A stretch of 64,000 nucleotides of DNA, from positions 5,163,501-5,227,500 of the forward strand of contig CP031585.1 in assembly GCA_003217735.2 (NCBI GenBank). The letters are read 5' to 3'. The position numbers were made by a program, and so were the translations under genes. Positions 34,067 through 42,030 of this stretch are shown here, one piece after another (the stretch's first letter is position 1; each line of letters opens with the position of its first letter). The stretch comes from Marinibacterium anthonyi (lineage in GTDB: Bacteria > Pseudomonadota > Alphaproteobacteria > Rhodobacterales > Rhodobacteraceae). The notes under the pieces were generated by a model that worked only from the letters and a program-made list of their open reading frames with translations, ran no database searches and was not told where the DNA came from.

Positions 34067-35176
34067 TTATTGAGCCAGCCAGGCCTGGAACTTCGCGTCG
34101 ATGTCGTCGCGATAGTCGGCCCAGAACTCGTAGTTATAAAGAAGCGTGTTCTTCGAGTTCTCGGGATCGGTCGGCATGTGCGGCGCCATGTCGATGCCCA
34201 GTTCGGCATGCTTGCCGACCAGCGGGGCCGACGATGCACGGGCCGGACCATAGCTGATGTACTTGGCCTGATCGGCCAGGCGCTGGGTGTCGGTGGCGAA
34301 CTTCACGAAGTCCTTGGTGCGGGCCAGGTGCGCTTCGTCCAGGCCGGTCGGGATGATCCAGCCGTCAAGGTCGAACACCTGCATGTCCCACAGCATCGCA
34401 ACCGGCTGCTTCTGTTCCTCGATGACCGAGAACAGGCGACCGTTGTAGGTAGACCCCATCACGACTTCGCCATCGGCCAGAAGCTGCGGCGTGTCGGCGC
34501 CGGCCGACCACCAGACGACGTCGTCCTTGATGGTGGCAAGCTTGTCCAGCGCCTGCTGCTGGCCTTCTTCGGTGCCCAGGACGTCATAGATCTCGTCCTT
34601 GGCGACGCCGTCGCAATACAGCGCCCATTCCATGTTGTTGATCGGACGCTTTTCCAGCGCGCGCTTGCCCGGATAGGTTTCCGTGTCGAACAGCGCGCAG
34701 ATGTCGGTCGGGGGCGTGTCGCCGACCAGGTCGGTGCGATAGCCCACGGTGGTCGAATAGACGATCTGCGGGATGAAGCAATCCGACACCAGCAGGTCGC
34801 CGAAATCGTCTTCGGCGGACGACCCGTCGTCACCCGGCAGCAGGTCTTCGTCGGGGTCGATTTCCATCGCCAGGCCTTCGTCGCACAGGCGGATCGCGTC
34901 AGCGGCCACCACGTCGACCAGGTCCCAGGTGATGTTGCCGGCTTCGTTCATGGCGCGCAGCTTGGCGACGGCCTCGGCCGAACTTTCGTCCCAGGTGACG
35001 GTCAGCCCCGGATGGTCCGCCAGGTACGGGTCGGCATAGGCCAGTTTCTGGCTTTTCTGGTAGGCGCCGCCCCAGCTGACCAGGGTCAGCGAATCGGCCA
35101 TGTCCTGTGCCATTGCCATCGGAGCGGCAAGCGCCGTCGATGCGACAAGGGCGGCGAGTGCGTTCAGTTTCTTCAT
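34067..35176 (-). CDS. Pot-type periplasmic substrate-binding protein
   Basis: 369 residues. Signal peptide MKKLNALAALVASTALAAPM with cleavage near AMA-QD. The mature protein has the PotD/PotF-like fold pattern (LTLVSWGGAYQKSQKLAYAD, WDLVDVVAADAIRLCDEG, VYSTTVGYRTDLVG, MGSTYNGRLFSVIEEQKQ, WIIPTGLDEAHLARTKDFVK). It belongs to the spermidine/putrescine-binding cluster, but the WGG start and acidic loops are those of a branch whose ligands are often not polyamines. AAGGAGAGTCACAT precedes the ATG. It follows the ATPase gene by 76 bp. Confidence 0.87.
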   Translation of the reverse strand: MKKLNALAALVASTALAAPMAMAQDMADSLTLVSWGGAYQKSQKLAYADPYLADHPGLTVTWDESSAEAVAKLRAMNEAGNITWDLVDVVAADAIRLCDEGLAMEIDPDEDLLPGDDGSSAEDDFGDLLVSDCFIPQIVYSTTVGYRTDLVGDTPPTDICALFDTETYPGKRALEKRPINNMEWALYCDGVAKDEIYDVLGTEEGQQQALDKLATIKDDVVWWSAGADTPQLLADGEVVMGSTYNGRLFSVIEEQKQPVAMLWDMQVFDLDGWIIPTGLDEAHLARTKDFVKFATDTQRLADQAKYISYGPARASSAPLVGKHAELGIDMAPHMPTDPENSKNTLLYNYEFWADYRDDIDAKFQAWLAQ

Positions 35177-35252
35177 ATGTGACTCTCCTTGTGTTTTTAT
35201 CATTGCTTGATCCCCGGTCTGTCGCCGGGGCGGGGCCGGGCCCGGACGCGGT

Positions 35253-36344
35253 TCAGGCGTCGAGCGCGCGGCAATCGTCGGGCAACCAGCCGATTTCGAT
35301 CTGCTGTCCCGGTTGCAGACGCGCCTGGTCGGGCGCGTTCCGCGTCTTGATGACGAATTCATCGTTGCCCGCCACGCGCAGCCGCGTGCGGAAGATGTCG
35401 CCCATGTAGATGAATTCCAGGACCTCGGCCTTCAGCGTGTGCACGCCTTCCTGCAGACGGTCCTTGTTGTATTCCACCCGCTCGGGACGGATGGACACCC
35501 GCGTGCGTTCGCCCGGCTTGGTGACGTTGACCGGCCGGGCATCGATGATCTCGCCCCCGTCCAGCTGCACCACGGCCCGGTTGCCGTTGATCTCCTTGAC
35601 CACGCCTTCCAGCGTGTTGTTCTCGCCGATGAACTGGGCGACAAAGCTGTTCTCGGGTTCCTCGTACAGCTTGTCGGGCGGCGCCAGCTGCTGGATCCGG
35701 CCGTCGTTGAACACGGCGACCCGGTCCGACATGGTCAGCGCTTCGGTCTGGTCGTGGGTCACGTAGACCACGGTGATGCCCAGGTTGTCGGCGATGCGCT
35801 TGATCTCGAACTGCATGTGTTCGCGCAGCTGCTTGTCCAGCGCGCCCAGCGGTTCGTCCATCAGCACCAGTTCCGCCTCGAAGACCAGCGCGCGCGCCAG
35901 GGCGATCCGCTGTTGCTGACCGCCCGACAATTGCGCCGGACGGCGGCCGCCGAATGCGCCCATCTGCACCATGTCCAGCGCGCGCTTGACCTTCTGCTCG
36001 CGCTCGGACTTGCCGATCTTGCGCACCTCCAGCGGAAAGCTGAGGTTCTCGGCGACGGTCATGTGGGGGAACAGGGCGTAGTTCTGGAACACCATTCCGA
36101 TGCCGCGCTTGTGCGGCGGGATGTTGTTGATCGAAACGCCGCCCAGCCGGATATCGCCGTAGGTGGCCGTCTCGAACCCTGCCAGCATCATCAGGCAGGT
36201 GGTCTTGCCGGACCCCGACGGTCCCAGCATCGTCAGGAATTCGCCCTTGGGCAGGGAAAGGTTCAGGTCTTTGACGACAAGTGTCTCGCCGTCATAGCTT
36301 TTCTGCACGCGATCGAATTCGACAAACGCGCTGTCGCTGGTCAT
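35253..36344 (-). CDS. Pot-type ABC transporter ATP-binding protein (PotA-like)
   Basis: 363 residues. Walker A LGPSGSGKTTCLMMLAGFET, Q-loop VFQNYALFPHM, signature QLSGGQQQRIALARAL, Walker B LVLMDEPLGALDK and the switch histidine in VYVTHDQTEALTMSDR are all intact. The TOBE domain follows (about 275-355, RVSIRPERVEYN). It is the first gene of the operon ATPase, binding protein, DUF1330, permease, permease. ATG 36344 is preferred over a TTG three codons upstream. The 228-bp divergent gap to the M24 hydrolase gene must hold the promoters of both. Confidence 0.9.
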   Translation of the reverse strand: MTSDSAFVEFDRVQKSYDGETLVVKDLNLSLPKGEFLTMLGPSGSGKTTCLMMLAGFETATYGDIRLGGVSINNIPPHKRGIGMVFQNYALFPHMTVAENLSFPLEVRKIGKSEREQKVKRALDMVQMGAFGGRRPAQLSGGQQQRIALARALVFEAELVLMDEPLGALDKQLREHMQFEIKRIADNLGITVVYVTHDQTEALTMSDRVAVFNDGRIQQLAPPDKLYEEPENSFVAQFIGENNTLEGVVKEINGNRAVVQLDGGEIIDARPVNVTKPGERTRVSIRPERVEYNKDRLQEGVHTLKAEVLEFIYMGDIFRTRLRVAGNDEFVIKTRNAPDQARLQPGQQIEIGWLPDDCRALDA

Positions 36345-36572
36345 GTCTGCCAAAAGCAGCTCCCCGTGTTATGTCGGCCATCTGAGTGTGGCTCTGTTGC
36401 CCTAAGCCAAACATATCGGCCACTGGTGCGCAACCGGAACGCCCGAGAAAACGGCAGACGTCCAGAATTTGCTCTTGAAAGGTCGAAAAACGCAGCCATG
36501 TCGCCGTTTTGGGCAGCGCTTGCAGGGGCCAAGACGCTCTAGATGGGCCGCAATAAGCGAAAAGGAGCCGCC

Positions 36573-37757
36573 ATGCCCAGCCCCGACCTTCCCTTCGAGC
36601 GCAGCGAATATGCCACACGCCTTGCCAAGACGCGCACCGCGATGGCCGAGGCCGGGATCAACGTGCTGATCGTCACCGACCCGTCGAACATGGCCTGGCT
36701 GACAGGCTACGACGGCTGGTCGTTCTACGTGCACCAGGCCGTCGTGGTGTTTCCCGACGGCGATCCGCTGTGGTGGGGCCGCCGCCAGGACGCCGCCGGC
36801 GCCGTGCGCACCGTCTGGATGGACGACGACCACGTGACGTCCTATGCCGAAGATTACATCCAGACGCCGCTGCGCCACCCGATGCAGGACCTGGCATCGC
36901 GCATCATCGACCATGGCCACGGCAAGGCCTGGATCGGCGTCGAGATGGATAATTACTATTTCTCGGCAAAAGCTTACACCACCCTGGTCGAATTCCTGCC
37001 CGACGCCACGATCACCGATGCCACGGCGCTGGTGAACTGGCAGCGCGCCGTCAAATCCCCGGCCGAAATCGCCTTTATCCGCCAGGCCGCGCGTATTTCC
37101 GAAAAGCTGATCGACGGGCTGTCGGAACGGGTCGAACCGGGTGTGCCCAAGAACGAGGTGGTCGCCGAAACCTTCCGCGACGCGATCAACGGGGTCGAAG
37201 GCGCCTGGGGCGATTACCCCGCCATCGTGCCGCTGCTGCCCTCGGGGCCGGCCGCCGCCGCGCCGCACCTGACCTGGGACGGCGAACCCTTCAGGAAGGG
37301 CGAAGGCACCACGTTCGAGATCGCCGGCTGCTACCGCCGCTACCACGCGCCGTTCTGCCGGACGATGTTCCTGGGCACCCCGCCGGACGAGATGCTGCGC
37401 GCCGCCGATGCGCTGGCCGCCGGGCTCGAAGCGGGCCTCGACGCCGCCCGCGCCGGCAACCGCTGCCGCGACATTGCCGATGCGATGAACGGTGAACTGG
37501 CCAAGGTCGGCATCATCCGCGCCGCCCGCTGCGGCTATCCGATCGGCCTGTCCTACCCGCCCGACTGGGGCGAACGCACCATGTCGATCCGGTCCGAGGA
37601 TGAAACCGAACTGCAGGCCGGCATGACCTTCCATTTCATGCCCGGCCTCTGGATGGAAAACTGGGGGCTTTCGATCACCGAAAGCATCCTGATCCGCGAA
37701 GACGGCCGCGCCGAAACCTTCTGCGACCGGCCCCGCGAATTGTTCATCAAGGCCTGA
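36573..37757 (+). CDS. M24-family (creatinase-fold) hydrolase, ectoine hydrolase DoeA-like
   Basis: 394 residues with a pita-bread fold. The N-terminal domain opens LPFERSEYATRLAKTRTAM, then VTDPSNMAWLTGYDGWSFYV. The C-terminal domain has TALVNWQRAVKSPAEIAF, GDYPAIVPLLPSG, AAAPHLTWDG, EIAGCYRRYHAPFCRTMF and SYPPDWGERTMSI. These match ectoine hydrolases (DoeA/EutD) closely. The dinuclear-metal aspartates of aminopeptidases are not conserved (EIAGC in place of DxGA), as in creatinase-type members. AAAAGGAG supports ATG 36573. No other ectoine genes (doeB, doeC) are seen here, so another cyclic or N-acyl substrate delivered by the divergent ABC system is possible. Confidence 0.78.
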   Translation: MPSPDLPFERSEYATRLAKTRTAMAEAGINVLIVTDPSNMAWLTGYDGWSFYVHQAVVVFPDGDPLWWGRRQDAAGAVRTVWMDDDHVTSYAEDYIQTPLRHPMQDLASRIIDHGHGKAWIGVEMDNYYFSAKAYTTLVEFLPDATITDATALVNWQRAVKSPAEIAFIRQAARISEKLIDGLSERVEPGVPKNEVVAETFRDAINGVEGAWGDYPAIVPLLPSGPAAAAPHLTWDGEPFRKGEGTTFEIAGCYRRYHAPFCRTMFLGTPPDEMLRAADALAAGLEAGLDAARAGNRCRDIADAMNGELAKVGIIRAARCGYPIGLSYPPDWGERTMSIRSEDETELQAGMTFHFMPGLWMENWGLSITESILIREDGRAETFCDRPRELFIKA

Positions 37758-37765
37758 GACGGCAC

Positions 37766-37787
37766 GTGGCGGGCAAATGCCCGCCAC
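37766..37787. terminator. bidirectional hairpin between the M24 hydrolase and TauE-type genes
   Basis: A perfect 9-10 bp stem GTGGCGGGC-(AAAT)-GCCCGCCAC, 9 bp after the M24 hydrolase stop and 5 bp before the end of the convergent TauE-type gene. There is no T-run, but the position fits transcription termination for both. Confidence 0.7.
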
Positions 37788-37791
37788 CGCG

Positions 37792-38532
37792 TCACGCGAA
37801 CATCTCGATCCCGCCGCGCACCAGCAGCACCACCGACAGGATCAACAGCATCCCCTGGATGACCTTCACATAGACCGCCTCCGACAGGCGCCTGGTCGCG
37901 AACCGGCCGATCACCGTGCCCGCGATCCCCGCCGCCGCCAGCGCCGCCACCAGCCCCCAGTTCAGCCCGTCCAGCTGGCCGATGTACCAATAGGCCGGCA
38001 GCTTCACCAGGTTGCCCACGGCAAAGGCGATGGCGATGGTGCCGGCGAATTCCAGCTTGGGCAGCTTCTGCGGCAAAAGGTACGCCTGCGACGGCGGCGC
38101 GCCCGAATGGGTGATGAAGCTCGCGATCCCGGTCAGCGTGCCCCAGAAGACACCGGGCAGCACCCTGGCCTCGGCCTTCCCCTCATCCGCCCGCTTCAGC
38201 CAGCTGCGCGCGCAATGCCAAAGCCCGATCGCCCCGGTAAACACCAGCAGCGCCGATTCCGGCGTATAGGGCGTGATGACGGTGGCAATCCCCACCCCCA
38301 GCAGGATCGACGGCACCAGGATCTGCAGGTTCCGCGGCGAATAATCCTTGCGATACAGGTACACCCCGACCCAGTCGGTCACGATGTAGACCGGCAGCAG
38401 GATGGCGGCGGCCTTCACCGGGTTCATGAACAGCGCCAGCATCGGCACCGCAATCGCCGCGGCCGACGCCAGCCCCCCCTTGGACGCCCCCACGATCAGC
38501 GCGGCGACGATCAGCAGGATCGCGTCGGTCAT
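37792..38532 (-). CDS. TauE/SafE-family sulfite/organic-anion exporter
   Basis: A 246-residue integral membrane protein with about seven or eight helices. The N-terminal GASKGGLASAAAIAVPML and the mid-protein ITHSGAPPSQAYLLPQKLPK are the two inverted TauE/SafE repeats. It ends LLILSVVLLVRGGIE, as usual. The family exports or imports sulfite, sulfoacetate and related anions; the substrate is not predictable here. Start ATG 38532; the frame is open upstream but that part is not protein-like. A 270-bp gap with repeat sequences separates it from the PQQ-type gene upstream on the same strand. Confidence 0.87.
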   Translation of the reverse strand: MTDAILLIVAALIVGASKGGLASAAAIAVPMLALFMNPVKAAAILLPVYIVTDWVGVYLYRKDYSPRNLQILVPSILLGVGIATVITPYTPESALLVFTGAIGLWHCARSWLKRADEGKAEARVLPGVFWGTLTGIASFITHSGAPPSQAYLLPQKLPKLEFAGTIAIAFAVGNLVKLPAYWYIGQLDGLNWGLVAALAAAGIAGTVIGRFATRRLSEAVYVKVIQGMLLILSVVLLVRGGIEMFA

Positions 38533-38718
38533 GGGATCACCTTGCGCGCCCGGGGCGCATCGATCCGGCGCAGGGCGACAGGCGCGTGTGGATGGAACAA
38601 GGCGGACCTCCGTATCGTCGGGAAATCGGAACTGGTGCCTGAGGTAACGGTCGGCCCGGAAAAGGAACGGGCCGGTTTCCGCAATCACTTTTCGACCGGG
38701 TCGAAGCAAGGACCACAC

Positions 38719-38782
38719 GATGGGTCGACGCCCCATCCTGCGGGCATGGCGCCGGGCGCGTAGGATGGGTCATTGACCCATC
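38719..38782. repeat. GGATGGGTCA inverted-repeat element, copies 2 and 3 as a 64-bp palindrome
   Basis: Two arms face each other: 38719-38742 (GATGGGTCGACGCCCCATCC plus TGCG) and 38757-38782 (CGCGTAGGATGGGTC, then ATTGACCCATC). The right arm is itself a hairpin and nearly equals the element at 26478-26503. It lies in the 270-bp gap between the PQQ-type and TauE-type genes, where nothing else gene-like is seen. Confidence 0.75.
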
Positions 38783-38802
38783 TCTGCCCGACCTCGGACC
38801 TT

Positions 38803-40092
38803 TCAGGCCCCGGTCACCCGCCAGATCACGTCGCCCACATCGTCCGCCATCAACAGCGACTTGCCGTCGGGTCCGACCTTCACGCCCACCGGACGGCCAT
38901 AGGACACCGACTCGTCCTCCGACAGGAACCCCCACAGGATGTCGCGCGGCGGCCCCGAAGGCCGCCCGCCCGCGAAGGGCACGAAGATCAGCTTGTAACC
39001 GCTCAGCGTCGACCGGTTCCACGACCCGTGCTGCCCGATCACCATGCCGTCGCCGAACCCCGGCAGCGTGCCCTCGGGCATCCAGCACAGGCCCAGCGAC
39101 GCGGTATGCCCGCCCAGCGCGTAATCCGGCGTGATCGCCCGCGCCACCAGCGCTTCGTCCTGCGGCACCCGGTCGTCCACGATCCGGTCCCAGTAGCAAT
39201 AGGGCCAGCCGTAGAACCCGCCATCGACGACCGAGGTCAGGTAATCCGGGGGTGTTTCATCCCCCAGCCCGTCGCGTTCGTTCACCACGGTCCACAGCAT
39301 GCCGGTCTCCGGCTCCCACGCTGTGCCCACCGCGTTGCGCAGACCCGAAGCAAAGATACGCCCCGCCCCGGTCTCCAGGTCCACTTCCCAGATACAGGCC
39401 CGGCCCTCTTCGGCCTCCATGCCCTCGTCGCCGATATTGCTCAGCGATCCGACGCCCACGTACAGCTTCGTGCCATCCGGCGACAGCAGCAGGCTGCGCG
39501 TCCAGTGGCCATGCGGCTTGAAGTCCAGCAGCTTGCGGGCGGGTCCGGTCAGCGCGGTCGCGCCGTCCTCGTAATCGAAACTGACCAGCCCGTCGGTGTT
39601 GCCGATGTAAAACGTGCCGCCCTTCAGGGCCATGCCAAAGGGCTGGTTCTGGCCCTCGACAAAGACATGCCGTTCCTCGGCCACGCCATCGCCGTCGGGG
39701 TCGCGCCACAGGGTGATCCGGTTGGCCGATTCGCCGATGGCCCGCGCCCGGCGCATCGTCGCCTGGCGCGCCCGGTCCAGGAACCCTTCGGGCTCGGTCG
39801 ACCGCCCCATCGCCTCGGCGACCAGCACGTCGCCGTTGGGCAGCACCTCGATCCAGCGCGGATGCTTCAGATCGGTGGCAAAGGCGTTCACCTTCAGCCC
39901 CTCGGCCACCTTCGGCGTCTGGCCCGGTGCCCAGCCCTGCGCGGTCGGCATCTTCAGCGTCATGATGCCCTGCTTGCGCGCCTGCGGGATCGACGGCGTG
40001 TCGCCGACGGCCATGTGCCGGGGTTCGGACATGTGGCGCAGGCGCACCATGATGTTTCCGGCGATCTGGGCAACGCGTGCGTAGAAATCCAT
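38803..40092 (-). CDS. PQQ-dependent sugar (sorbosone-type) dehydrogenase
   Basis: A 429-residue six-bladed beta-propeller of the GDH/HHIP-like (PF07995) family. Characteristic segments are LKHPRWIEVLPNGDVLVAEA, SLLLSPDGTKLYVGVGSLSN, GLRNAVGTAWEPETGMLWTV, NERDGLGDETPPDYLTSV, GFYGWPYCYW and GQHGSWNRSTLSGYKLIFVP. These resemble L-sorbosone dehydrogenases, which use PQQ to oxidise sugars or aldehydes. Unlike many relatives it has no clear Sec signal peptide: the N-terminus is MDFYARVAQIAGNIMVRLRH. GGAGG supports ATG 40092. Substrate unknown. Confidence 0.85.
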   Translation of the reverse strand: MDFYARVAQIAGNIMVRLRHMSEPRHMAVGDTPSIPQARKQGIMTLKMPTAQGWAPGQTPKVAEGLKVNAFATDLKHPRWIEVLPNGDVLVAEAMGRSTEPEGFLDRARQATMRRARAIGESANRITLWRDPDGDGVAEERHVFVEGQNQPFGMALKGGTFYIGNTDGLVSFDYEDGATALTGPARKLLDFKPHGHWTRSLLLSPDGTKLYVGVGSLSNIGDEGMEAEEGRACIWEVDLETGAGRIFASGLRNAVGTAWEPETGMLWTVVNERDGLGDETPPDYLTSVVDGGFYGWPYCYWDRIVDDRVPQDEALVARAITPDYALGGHTASLGLCWMPEGTLPGFGDGMVIGQHGSWNRSTLSGYKLIFVPFAGGRPSGPPRDILWGFLSEDESVSYGRPVGVKVGPDGKSLLMADDVGDVIWRVTGA

Positions 40093-40243
40093 GGTCAGCC
40101 TCCAAAAGGGGTTGGGGCCGGCGCGGGGCTGCACCGTCCTGTCTGCGCCATGGATAGCGAAGCTTGCCGGCGTTAGGAACCGCCAAGGCCGGGACCGGCC
40201 CCTGCGGGCTTGCATCGCGCGGATCAACATGCTGCGATGGCCC

Positions 40244-40939
40244 ATGGACAGCGCCCCGATCACGCTTTTCGGCTATGAATTCAGCGTTTACACACGCGTC
40301 GTCCGCATGACGCTGCTGGAAAAGGACCTGGCCTTTTCCTACGTCGAACTTGATCCGTTCCGCGATCCCCCGCCCGACCGCCTGCACAGCCTGCACCCCT
40401 TTGGCCGTGTTCCGGCCCTGACTCACGGCAGCTTCCGGATCTACGAGACGGCGGCGATCACGCGCTACCTGGATGCCGGGTTTCCGGGCGCCGACCTGAC
40501 GCCGCCCTCCCCCGCGGCGGCGGCCCGGATGCAGCAGGTGATCGGGATCGTGGACGCCTATGGCTACCGCTGCCTTGTGCGGCAGGTCTTTTCCAACCTG
40601 GTTTTCGCCCCGCTCGACGGTCGGTCGGGCGATCCCGCCGAAATCCGCGTGGGCCTGGACACCAGCCGCACGGTGCTGGCCGCGCTCGAGGCCATCGCCA
40701 TGGAAGGCCTGGTGCTGAACGGAAGCGCCGTGACGCTGGCCGACCTGCATCTTGTCCCGATGATCGACTATTTCCGCCTGGCCCCGGACGGCAACGCGCT
40801 CCTGCAGGCGCATCCCGCGCTGCTGTCCTGGTGGACGTCCATCGCCCAGCGCCCGGTGACAGACCGCACCCGGCCCGACCTCTCCGCGCTGGGTGGGCCA
40901 GCGCCGGGTGGACCTGCGCAGGATGGGCCAGCGGTGTGA
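40244..40939 (+). CDS. glutathione S-transferase family protein
   Basis: 231 residues. The N-terminal thioredoxin-like domain reads ITLFGYEFSVYTRVVRMTLL and then HPFGRVPALTHGSFRIYETA, with the conserved cis-proline in RVPAL and the E-T/S pair that binds glutathione. A helical C-terminal domain contains LNGSAVTLADLHLVPMIDYF, the usual N-capping box with D of ADLH. The tail is Gly-Pro-Ala-rich (GGPAPGGPAQDGPAV). ATG 40229 is an alternative start; neither has a clear Shine-Dalgarno sequence. Detoxification or a redox role is inferred; no partner is evident. Confidence 0.85.
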   Translation: MDSAPITLFGYEFSVYTRVVRMTLLEKDLAFSYVELDPFRDPPPDRLHSLHPFGRVPALTHGSFRIYETAAITRYLDAGFPGADLTPPSPAAAARMQQVIGIVDAYGYRCLVRQVFSNLVFAPLDGRSGDPAEIRVGLDTSRTVLAALEAIAMEGLVLNGSAVTLADLHLVPMIDYFRLAPDGNALLQAHPALLSWWTSIAQRPVTDRTRPDLSALGGPAPGGPAQDGPAV

Positions 40940-41032
40940 TCGCCGGCGGGTTTCATGCCCGCGTCACGCCAATACCCGCGATCCCCGGCCGCGTTTCATG
41001 ATGATCCCGGAATTGAATCGGCTGGATTTCCC

Positions 41033-41063
41033 GCCTGGCCAAATAACCTGCCTGGCCATATAA
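41033..41063. repeat. 17-bp-spaced direct repeat upstream of the toxin-like gene
   Basis: GCCTGGCCAAATAA at 41033-41046 and GCCTGGCCATATAA at 41050-41063, in an AT-rich stretch (41040-41110) that contrasts with the GC-rich surroundings. A possible regulator site or promoter region for the gene at 41133. Confidence 0.45.
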
Positions 41064-41132
41064 ATTGAATTATTTGCAAGGCAAATCTATTCTCAATTCC
41101 CATTGATAATAGCAAATGCGGGAAATCTGACA

Positions 41133-41900
41133 ATGGCACTGAAGTTTATTACTCCCGACGTGTTCCGGGAAATGCTTTCGAATGCGCCAGAATGGATGAT
41201 GGGGTTTCACCTTTTGCGAAGAGGCGAGTATGATTACGATGCAATCGCCGTCGCCGGCACCATATTGATCGACCTCGATGAAGAGGTGATCGCAAACGCA
41301 ACGCAACTCGCGCGGCAGGTCTGGCTGAACCCCGAAGGCGCCAACCCGTTCGAATTGCAGAATGATCTGTCCTCGCAGGTGGCTGCGTTCGAAGAGTGGT
41401 GCGGATCGCTGAGCATTGCAGGTTATGAAGAGGTGCGGCCCCTGAATGCCGACATCGGCACGCGATTCATATTGAACCCGTATGATCCGGCCCAGACACC
41501 CAGAGGACCGGCGCCGACGACCACGGTTCACGGACATCTGCCATTCAATGGCACGACACGGGCGGAAACCGTAATGTACCGGGCCGAACCTTTTCCGACC
41601 AGCCGGTACATAGACCCGCAGACGGGATATGTTTCCGGGCATGGCGGACTCTATGGATTTCCCCCGTCAGAGGTGCCGTTTGTTCCCACCGGCTTTTCAG
41701 CCGTCGGTCGCTATGCACTTCCAAACGTCGCACCGTCCAATTATCGGTGGCAATTGCGGATCCCCGCAGGAACGCCATTTCGCGCCGGCGCCTCCGTTCC
41801 GCTTTACGGGCAGGCCGGCGGCGGAGTCGAGGTCTGCATCGACGCCGATTTTCAGAATGTTGGCCACATAGCCAACCCCATTGTCCTGCCCAGCCTCTGA
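41133..41900 (+). CDS. orphan protein with C-terminal toxin-like (TNT / NAD-active type) domain
   Basis: 255 residues with no signal peptide. Residues 1-115 are a helical N-terminal region of unknown type. A proline-rich linker (about 118-130) leads to a C-terminal domain of about 110 residues: YRAEPFPTSRYIDPQTGYVS (149-168), RYALPNVAP (193-201), YRWQLRIPAGTPFRAG (204-219) and VPLYGQAGGGVEV (222-234). The layout R...Y-x-S...(R)ALP...(Y)...P-x-(Y/F)-GQ-x-GGG recalls the tails of polymorphic toxins that destroy NAD (TNT, PF14021) or ADP-ribosylate, with Q227 where the catalytic glutamine of TNT would fall. Codon use is less GC-rich than the neighbours and there is no recognisable immunity gene alongside. 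ATG 41133 is chosen over a TTG ten codons upstream. Confidence 0.5.
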   Translation: MALKFITPDVFREMLSNAPEWMMGFHLLRRGEYDYDAIAVAGTILIDLDEEVIANATQLARQVWLNPEGANPFELQNDLSSQVAAFEEWCGSLSIAGYEEVRPLNADIGTRFILNPYDPAQTPRGPAPTTTVHGHLPFNGTTRAETVMYRAEPFPTSRYIDPQTGYVSGHGGLYGFPPSEVPFVPTGFSAVGRYALPNVAPSNYRWQLRIPAGTPFRAGASVPLYGQAGGGVEVCIDADFQNVGHIANPIVLPSL

Positions 41901-41997
41901 GCCGGCAAGACCCGGCCAACGGCGGATCCTGCCCGTGGGACAATCCTAACAGACGGTAAATTCGCCTCTGTAACCCATTGATTTATCTGGGTCGGCC

Positions 41998-42021
41998 GGG
42001 TGTCCCACGCGTGGGACACCC
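41998..42021. promoter_or_regulatory. perfect 24-bp palindrome containing TGTCCC-N6-GGGACA
   Basis: GGGTGTCCCACG-CGTGGGACACCC, a perfect 24-bp palindrome. Its core has the same 18-bp motif as sites at 15224, 15243 and 28882. Because it lies between two converging genes (10 bp past the spuC stop codon) it could be a terminator stem, but the shared N6 spacing suggests a protein-binding site. Confidence 0.55.
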
Positions 42022-42030
42022 GTTCCCTCC

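Noticed and set aside
32024-35182. Open frame of about 1050 codons on the + strand opposite the ABC transporter genes
   Set aside because: The minus strand encodes clear transporter proteins. The frame arises from codon bias and has no recognisable protein features.
38532-38802. A gene in the 270-bp gap between the PQQ-type and TauE-type genes
   Set aside because: It contains only repeat arms and short frames without start signals or codon character.
41998-42021. Pure intrinsic terminator interpretation of the 24-bp palindrome
   Set aside because: There is no T-run, and the core matches three other sites with exact spacing, so a protein-binding motif is at least as likely. It is kept as a regulatory candidate.
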